Assembly (NCBI RefSeq): GCF_000003815.2 | Contig: NC_049988.1 | Span: 19,843,335 to 19,907,334 of the forward strand | Length of the DNA: 64,000 nucleotides | Source: Branchiostoma floridae | Taxonomy: Eukaryota > Chordata > Leptocardii > Amphioxiformes > Branchiostomatidae | Direction: 5' to 3' | In this document: one piece after another, positions 58,000 to 64,000 of the stretch | How positions within the stretch are numbered: position 1 is the stretch's first letter | Layout of the letters: the number at the start of each line of letters is the position of its first letter | Notes under the pieces: model-generated | What the model saw: only the letters and a program-made list of their open reading frames with translations | What the model was told of the DNA's origin: nothing | The model's database searches: none | Position numbers and translations under genes: made by a program

Positions 58000-58850
58000 A
58001 TATTGAATTGTATCAAGCATCACTTAAGCTATCAGCATACCAAAAATCATGATGATCCTTTCATCCCTTCTTGACTTATTCTCTTTCAAAGTAGGAAACT
58101 AAACCGGCTCCTGCAGTTCAAGAAAAGACCTTACCGGACCCAAACATACACCTCTTACTCTCTGCCATCTTTCTCAGTTCCATATGTGTCAAGTTTGAAA
58201 GTCCTATCACGGAATGCAGTGGATTTATCAACTTTCCGCATTAATTATGCAAATTAGCTGTTAATTTATATAATTGATATCTCATTATGTAAGTTTTTAC
58301 TTAGGATATCTACATACCAAAAATCATGACGATCCGTCAACATGTTCATATTTTGCCATTAATTATGCAAATGAGATCATCATCTGCATAATTAATATGT
58401 ATAGATATTTCTTTCTTTCTCAGCTACAAGTGTAACAAGTTTGAAAGTCCTATAAAGGAATGCAGTGGATTTACAAACTTCCCTCATTAATTATGCAAAT
58501 TAGCGGTCGATTTGCATAATTAGAATTCCATCATGTAAGTCTTCCCTTTGGCTATCTACATACCAAAATCATGACGATCCGTCAACACGTTTATATTTTC
58601 TCATTAATTATGCAAATGAGGTCGTCATTTGCATAATTAATATGCATTGATATTTCTCTCTTTCTCATCTATATATGTGACAAGTTTGAAAGTCCTATCA
58701 TGAAATGCAGTGGATTTATAAACTTTCCTCATTAATTATGCAAATAAGTTACTGATTTGCATAATTAGTATTCCATAATGTACATTGTTACTTGGGCTAT
58801 CTACAAACCAAAAATCGTGACGATCCATCAACACGTTCTCGAGTTATTCT
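58000..58850 (+). repeat. Tandem array, period 246 bp, rich in octamer motifs
   Basis: CAAGTTTGAAAGTCCTAT begins at 58190, 58436 and 58681. Each unit has ATGCAGTGGATTTA, CATTAATTATGCAAAT, ATTTGCATAATTA and ATCATGACGATCCGTCAACA. Perfect ATGCAAAT or its complement lies at 58247, 58365, 58493, 58510, 58610, 58627, 58738 and 58755. In each unit one forward and one reverse octamer form a small inverted pair embedded in TAATTA. Confidence 0.85.
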
Positions 58851-59215
58851 CGTCCAAAGTTTGAAAGGAAATCGGCGACTGCAGTTCCAAACAAGCCGCT
58901 AGGGGGTCCAAACTTAAAGTACTTACTCTCTGTCCCAAGGGCTACCTACCACTCAAAAATCATAACCACAGCATGTCCAGAACACGAGATATCAAAAATT
59001 GAGGTTCTGCTGCAGTACCTTAGCAAGCCGCTAGGGGGCCCATTATCGAACTTGACCTTCGTTTTCCCGACCCCTATCCACCTACCAAATATCATCGGGA
59101 TCCATCCAAGGCTTCTCGAGTTATGCTGTTAACACACACACACACACACAGACAGATACACAGACCCACAAGCCTAAAACATAACCTTAGCCATTCTGGC
59201 AAAGGTAATAAAGAG
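58851..59215 (+). repeat. Dispersed repeat with (CA)n and CAGACAG tail
   Basis: Contains doublets AAGCCGCTAGGGGGTCC / AAGCCGCTAGGGGGCCC, then CTACCAAATATCATCGGGAT, GGCTTCTCGAGTTATGCTG, (CA)n at 59131-59150 and AACATAACCTTAGCCATTCT plus GGCAAAGGTAAT. A diverged copy is at 30015-30190, and the terminal part recurs inverted at 60047-60093 (TTACCTTTGCCAGAATGGCA). No ORF. Confidence 0.75.
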
Positions 59216-59322
59216 GCAACACAACAAAACGTAAAAAAAAACACGTTTCTATCCATGGGATTGTTTAGCAATCTGTCTAATTCCATGTCGCAGAGCGCTT
59301 GCAACGAGGTTACCGTGCTAGT

Positions 59323-59522
59323 GTTACACTACTCTTCAAGCAGAGGTTAGGATCCGGCTTTTTTGAAACGTTTCTTTAGTCGTTTTAGTCGGGCTCTTTC
59401 TTGATGTCTCCCGGTGAGACATGAAGAAGATGCTACAAACTAGAAAGCCCGATAAAAACGCCCTAAAAAAGTAAATAAAAACAGCCGGAGCATAGTAACA
59501 TCTGCTTGGAGAGTAGTGTAAC
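59323..59522. mobile_element. Foldback element family 2, copy 2
   Basis: GTTACACTACTCTTCAAGCA pairs with TGCTTGGAGAGTAGTGTAAC. Subterminal GAGGTTAGGATCCGGCT and AACAGCCGGAGCATAGTAAC match copy 1 at 21391-21602. The centre (about 59400-59450) differs from copy 1, so termini are conserved and the core is variable. Confidence 0.9.
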
Positions 59523-59678
59523 AGGCCTTTTGTACGGCCATACATCACAGCCAGACGGAAAGGTCGGCTCCATGCATCATGTCGGGCTGCTGCCATTTCC
59601 CGCGCACCTTCCCGCCGTGCGGGGTTCAGGCAAAGCCGACACCTACTGACGGGGCTCCGGCAACATTCATCTTCGTCA
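59523..59678. other. GC-rich unassigned sequence
   Basis: GGGCTGCTGCCATTTCCCGC and CCTTCCCGCCGTGCGG lie here. Part of an 86-codon minus-strand ORF. Possibly regulatory. Confidence 0.3.
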
Positions 59679-60320
59679 TACAGTTTCCCAGAACTTTTAT
59701 GACAAGGTTACCAGAAGTGGCGCACCGTGCCACGGATGTCAATTAAGTAGTTGCATGTCGCGTCACTTCGGAATACGTTGTGCAAGAACCTACATGACTA
59801 ATTTATATATGTTTGATGTCGAAATGTGATAAATTGATTATTTACATTTAAAGTTTATCTTCTTCAAACAGTTTCTGAGAACTTTTATGACAAGGTTACC
59901 AGAAGTGGTGTACCGTGCCACGGATGTCAATAAAGTAGTAGAACGTATACGTCGCGTCACTTTGGATCACACACATGGAACAAGTTATACAAGAACATGT
60001 TTGATGTCGCGCAGAGATATATGGACGAACTATAATAAATCAATTATTACCTTTGCCAGAATGGCAAGGTTATGTTTTGGGTGCTGTGTCTCTATATTTT
60101 ACATTAAAAGTACATCTTCTTCAAACAGTTTCTGAGAACTTTTATGACAAGGTTACCAGAAGCGGTGTACCGTGCCATGGATGTCAATAAAGCAGTAGTA
60201 CGTCAGGTTTTACTTTAGAACAGGTTGCGTAAGGACATGCTAATCAATATGTGTTTGATGTAGCGAAGAGATATATGGACGAAATATGCTAAATCAATTA
60301 TTTACATTAAAAGTAAGCTT
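59679..60320 (+). repeat. Three-unit tandem array, steps 189 and 256 bp
   Basis: CAGTTTCTGAGAACTTTTAT (first unit CAGTTTCCCAGAACTTTTAT) begins at 59681, 59870 and 60126, followed by GACAAGGTTACCAGAAGTGG, GTGCCACGGATGTCAAT and AGTAGT. The longer middle step is explained by an inverted piece of the 58.9-59.2 kb repeat inserted at about 60047-60093. Confidence 0.85.
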
Positions 60321-60605
60321 AACGTAAAACTACATTGATCCATTATAAGCCTTGCAACCTGCCGCTACAGTCAAATCTGACAAATGATTTAGATAGGAGG
60401 ATAAATATGCGGTAAAGCTCAGACAGCTTATATGTTTGCTTTCGCGGCTAAAATTTGATACACATCATTTATATGCTTCTTCGTTTATTTCTGTACATGT
60501 CTAATTGAAAATGACAAGAAACGTTATGACATAGAGATATAAGAGTCATATGTTCATATAGATATAAATTCAGAGCAATTTTCCTTACAGACCTTATTGA
60601 TATAA
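60321..60605. other. Unassigned intronic sequence
   Basis: Nothing recognised. Confidence 0.4.
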
Positions 60606-60822
60606 TACCCCCTTTCCACTAGGGCGGTGCTCTCGCCGCGCTCTCTCTGCGACCTCAAATTTGACATACCTCTCAAGGAATTGTAAACAAAAGAAACGAA
60701 TCTTTTTACACTTTGTGTGTTTACGTTCTGATGATACACCCAGTGTGAAAGCAAAGGTTACACATATCCAACTTAGGTCGCAGTGAGCCTGCTGGAAAGT
60801 CTAGTGGAAAGGGGGCCTAAGG
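60606..60822 (+). mobile_element. MITE family 1, copy G
   Basis: ACCCCCTTTCCACTAGGGCG at left, GTCTAGTGGAAAGGGGGCCT at right; subterminal GCTCTCGCCGCGCTCTCTCT and CTTAGGTCGCAGTGAGC. Core ACACTTTGTGTGTTTACG shortened relative to B and D; plus orientation. C10 and A10 runs follow at about 60840-60860. Confidence 0.9.
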
Positions 60823-61104
60823 ACAATGTCCGCGTTATACCCCCCCCCCCAAAAAAAAAAGAAAATAACGAGCATTAAATGAGGCGTAACCTGTTCACCT
60901 CACCTGACCTAACCAGTTCCGTAGCCTCGCCGGTCGTAGGGGCAGTAATACAATCAGCATAAGTCTTCCACGCCATGCGGTCTATACACGCAAATATATT
61001 CACAATCTGTATGATAGTAGATGTTAAATACTAATATGTTATTTTCAGTGGTATGTTTACATCATAAAAGGCTTGACGTTGCATGTCCTTTCTTCATTTT
61101 TCAG

Positions 61105-61190
61105 GAGGAGAACCGAGGCTAGAGGCAAGATCTGCCGCCACTTTCCCGGAAGACAACCTCCCTCCACAGGAGAATGACAGTAACGTGGAG
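61105..61190 (+). CDS. Candidate second coding exon of the secreted-protein gene
   Basis: Acceptor TCCTTTCTTCATTTTTCAG (ending 61104) has a long pyrimidine tract; the donor GAG/GTACGTGACT follows at 61191. Of the three frames only the one needing one base from the previous exon is open: the others meet TAG or TGA inside. This matches the phase-1 donor at 35510. With that base the exon reads GGEPRLEARSAATFPEDNLP and then PQENDSNVE: polar, acidic, with one N-glycosylation sequon (NDS), suitable for an extracellular linker after a signal peptide. It ends in phase 0. No domain recognised. The link to 35429-35510 is inference; it could belong to a different transcript or use an intermediate exon. 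Confidence 0.5.
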
Positions 61191-61565
61191 GTACGTGACT
61201 ATGCATGACGCACCATGTTAAAACATTTGAATACGACATACCACAAATAAATATGTGTGGTATACTTACAAGTTTTGGTAGTATATCATTGTTGAGTGTG
61301 CAGGAAATAAACTTTGAATAAACAAACTACATGTATTACATCTAGAGGTGCGGGTACAAACATGCTTACTTGTTGTCGCAGTGCATCAGAAATATGTGTG
61401 ACTACTTCACACAAGCACCTATGATACCCGACGCCCAGATACTAGCAAAACTCTCTATACTTAATTATATATACATATATATATACATATATATGATCTG
61501 CCTTCGAGCATTCTTTATCCCTTTCGATCCTGTATATATCTCTCTATATGTCTATATCTATATAT
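61191..61565. other. Putative intron 2 sequence
   Basis: Contains AT-rich simple sequence (TATATACATATATATATACA near 61466-61500) and no exon candidate. Confidence 0.4.
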
Positions 61566-61690
61566 TATATTTTATTTTGTTTATTCAAATTGCAACAAGG
61601 GCAATACAATTTGGACACATAGGCAGCATGCTGATATCGTGACCGCATACATACATATACAATACAAATCATAACGTTACACAACAATGG
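61566..61690 (-). mobile_element. Short LINE 3' end, reverse orientation
   Basis: TTTTATTTTGTTTATTCAAA, GGCAATACAATTTGGACACA and TACATACATATACAATACAA follow the pattern of the LINE tails at 8401 and 40085 (TTTATT then CATACAATG-rich). On the minus strand it would end in an A-rich tail. Weak assignment. Confidence 0.4.
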
Positions 61691-61694
61691 CATA

Positions 61695-61697
<3 letters not shown>

Positions 61698-61750
<53 letters not shown>
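61698..61750. repeat. (TA)n microsatellite
   Basis: About 26 uninterrupted TA units. The 62-codon minus-strand ORF across it is an artefact. Confidence 0.95.
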
Positions 61751-61752
<2 letters not shown>

Positions 61753-62434
61753 TTGATATTTGTCTCCTTTAAACGGTATATAGATATCCTCTGAAATAGA
61801 ACCAACAAAATAGAACCTACCGTATGCTAACATATTCCGCAGATGTCAAGGCCATATGGGCGCTAATAGCTTTGAAAAGTTCATAAAGAAACTTGAAAAA
61901 TGGCGGCGCCAGTACACGACTTGATTTACTACTATATATCTTACGGTAACGTTTATTTGATCATTCATCTTGCAAAATTAGCTTTGGACCTATAATGTGA
62001 GTAATACGCCTATTTTTCAATATCCCCTAAGTATAATGTTTAGCAGGTTTGCAACCCGCCTACAACGCCCAACGGCTGCGAAAATCGATGGGCCTTATTT
62101 CATACAGTTATACAACAGAAGGTCGTTAAATACCAAAGCACACGGTTCGGGTTTTGTCAGCATATACACCTTGTTTTCCACTTCATTTATCATAAATCAC
62201 CACTGACAACTGCTTGTTACGCAGAGTGTACAGCCCTAGCAATTACTGTAATAACTAACTAATGGCAGTGATAAGTATGATGCTAATGTATGATAATAAG
62301 CATCTAAGAATGTATTCCCGTAGGAAGGACTTTACATTACTGTTAAAAGCAGGTTTCCGTTTAACCTGGTGCAAATACATATATCAGCTTCTAATTCCAC
62401 GTGTGTGTTAACTTAAACATGGATAATATATTTA
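61751..62434. other. Unassigned sequence
   Basis: No exon with usable acceptor and phase-0 open frame seen. Confidence 0.4.
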
Positions 62435-63185
62435 AATTGATATTGAGACGACGCATTGCACTACTTTGATACCTGGAATCAAGCATTGTATTGACTATAT
62501 AGTACGATCTGTCTACAGTTGTAATAAAAGACTACATAAAACTTTAACTAGAACAGCATAAATATTACAGGCTTGGTCACAATATTGCAAATAATAGGTT
62601 TCTTTAAAGGGCCCCAATACATACATATTGCCTCGCAAAGCATGCGCTATAATTCTCGCACCTAAAAAAAGTTGAAACTCTGTACACGTCGCGGCTGTGC
62701 GTCTATCACGCGAAGACCAATACTGTACCGTAATATTCACCCCCTTTTTTGCAGACGTCAAATTGCATCAGCACTTCGCCTATCCCTTCATAAAACGAAG
62801 ACGTCAAATACTATAGTCAAATTGATAATGAGACGACTTTAATACCATGAAGCGAACATCGTATTGACTCTATACTATAATTTTTCTATTGTTGTAATGA
62901 GTGACTAAATAAAACTGTAACTAGAACAGCATAAATGCTACAGGTACGGACAAGATATTGCGAATGCTAGTTCTCTTTTATTGGCCCAATTAAGCAAATA
63001 CATACCCTTGCAAAGCATGCGGTATAATTCTCGCACCAGAAAAAGTTGAAACTCTGTACACGTCGCGGCAGTGCGTCTATCACGCGAAGACCAATACTGT
63101 ACCGTAATATTCACCCCCTTTTTTGCAGACGTCAAATTGCATCAGCACTTCGCCTATCCCTTCATAAAACGGAGAAGTCCATTAC
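62435..63185 (+). repeat. Tandem duplication, period 374 bp, unevenly conserved
   Basis: Units 62435-62812 and 62815-63185. The 3' part (GTTGAAACTCTGTACACGTC, GCGTCTATCACGCGAAGACC, TTTTTTGCAGACGTCAAATT, CGCCTATCCCTTCATAAAAC; 62670-62797 vs 63044-63171) differs at about one base in about 130. The 5' parts have many substitutions and indels. Confidence 0.85.
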
Positions 63186-63524
63186 AAAGCCCTTCACGCT
63201 CTGTAAGTACCTTCGCGATTGCTGCGGGCATAAATATTGAATCCAGCAGTCTCCGAGCGGACTATTACACAACAGCCTTGCCATGTTGCAGGCTGATCGT
63301 TCTAAATATTGTATCAGCCAATTCAGGGGTGCGACCCGCCTGAATAAGTCACCGTGCAGGAACGGCAGAAACGCTGGACCTAGCGCGCAGTCAAGGATGG
63401 CAGAACGAACCAGCCGATCTATAGTGGAGGCCCCCGGGTGAAGGGGAGGCATCTGCACTCTCAGATACGGGGATACCCTCTCGGGGAAAACAGATGAAAT
63501 GTTTATTCAACCCTTCAGGAACTC
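63186..63524. other. GC-richer unassigned sequence
   Basis: CGCTCTGTAAGTACC (63197-63211) resembles a donor. A minus-strand ORF (63162-63458) has no domain. No feature claimed. Confidence 0.35.
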
Positions 63525-63860
63525 CTGTGGTCAAAGGCAGAAAAGGTCAAGGATCTAACCTGGGCAGTTTTTAAAGTAATGTTTGACGTTTGCTATCGAT
63601 TTGAAACCTGTTTTTGACCTTACACCTTTCAAAGTAAATTTAGGTTTATCATATCTGCCTGCTTCCAGTTTTGATACATACGATTTGTCTTCTTATCGCA
63701 TTCAGAGATTTATTTAAATCCGGTATATGGTTTAAAGATCAATGAGCTAACTTGGACAGTTTGCTATCGTACATCTATTTTAATACTGTGTTTGATCTTG
63801 CACTTTTCAAAGTCAATTTAATTTGATCATTTCTGCCTGCTTCATAGTGTCGAAAAAAAC
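63525..63860 (+). repeat. Two-unit tandem repeat, period about 179 bp
   Basis: TTTGACCTTACACCTTTCAA (63613) and TTTGATCTTGCACTTTTCAA (63792) start matching stretches through ATCATATCTGCCTGCTTC / ATCATTTCTGCCTGCTTC. Preceding AACCTGGGCAGTTT and AACTTGGACAGTTT also match. The last 140 bases of the window hold nothing else. Confidence 0.7.
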
Positions 63861-64000
63861 CCTCTCGATACATACGGTTACTCGACCTATCTGTAAATCT
63901 GTATTCTAATGGAATTAACAGATGTTTACAAATTTGGGAACCAGTGCATAGAACGGACATCCAAAAGTTAAGCATAACGAAAATCATGTTATATGACAAC

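Larger units (their letters stand above)
35511..61104 (+). other. Putative 25.6-kb first intron
   Basis: Bounded by the GTAAGT donor at 35511 and the TTTTTCAG acceptor ending at 61104. It is filled with repeats: one SINE, four MITE family 1 copies, several tandem arrays, the LINE with its satellite, and foldback elements. An exon missed inside it is possible, so the true first intron may be shorter. Confidence 0.4.

Noticed and set aside
63131-63201. Exon 3 of the secreted-protein gene (TTTTTTGCAG acceptor, GTAAGTACC donor)
   Set aside because: The exon at 61105-61190 ends in phase 0, and the phase-0 frame here meets TAA after 12 codons.

Overview
The window is eukaryotic: AT-rich, gene-poor and crowded with retroelement pieces, tRNA-derived SINEs, foldback DNA transposons and tandem arrays, with GT-AG splice signals. 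I infer an invertebrate deuterostome and most likely an amphioxus (Branchiostoma). The basis is the mix of short CpG-rich foldback elements, SINEs carrying a GGACGTTAAATGGAGGTCC block, LINE 3' ends with short tandem tails, and the ATCATCGGGATCCATC / CCATTCTGGCAAAGG repeat family. The species was not checked by any search.

Host coding sequence is sparse. The best case is one plus-strand gene for a secreted or membrane protein. Its start exon (35429-35510) encodes a signal peptide and ends in a phase-1 GTAAGT donor. It lies about 280 bp downstream of a TATA box, at the end of a GC-rich tract (34260-35428). The only other good exon candidate (61105-61190) begins at a strong acceptor and is open only in the frame that continues phase 1; it ends in a phase-0 donor. 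If the two belong together, most of the right half of the window is one repeat-filled intron of about 25.6 kb, and the gene continues past the right edge. I do not recognise the protein. The longest ORF is a 724-residue LINE reverse transcriptase on the minus strand (40208-42382), inserted into a satellite of about 155 bp period that also carries a Penelope-type GIY-YIG fragment and a foldback MITE.

Layout: 1-11 kb holds a TTAA-flanked DNA element loaded with CRE palindromes and an X-box, a MITE, a compact regulatory-looking block at 7.26-7.51 kb, SINEs and a LINE end. 11-18.6 kb holds tandem arrays, two MITEs and a duplicated coding-like block. 18.6-32 kb is mostly unassigned sequence with foldback elements, a three-unit array and LINE/SINE debris. 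32-35.5 kb is the presumed upstream region and promoter of the secreted-protein gene. 35.5-61.1 kb (putative intron) carries at least seven separate tandem arrays, the LINE, and four of the seven copies of one MITE family. 61.1-64 kb has the second exon, a (TA)n tract and two tandem duplications.

The most noteworthy patterns are: three of the seven MITE copies sit exactly between direct repeats of 23-115 bp; many unrelated arrays have periods of about 150-200 bp; eight perfect ATGCAAAT octamers lie in an array at 58.25-58.76 kb; and one mobile element carries both CRE and RFX sites. All functional readings of noncoding motifs are inference from motif matches only.
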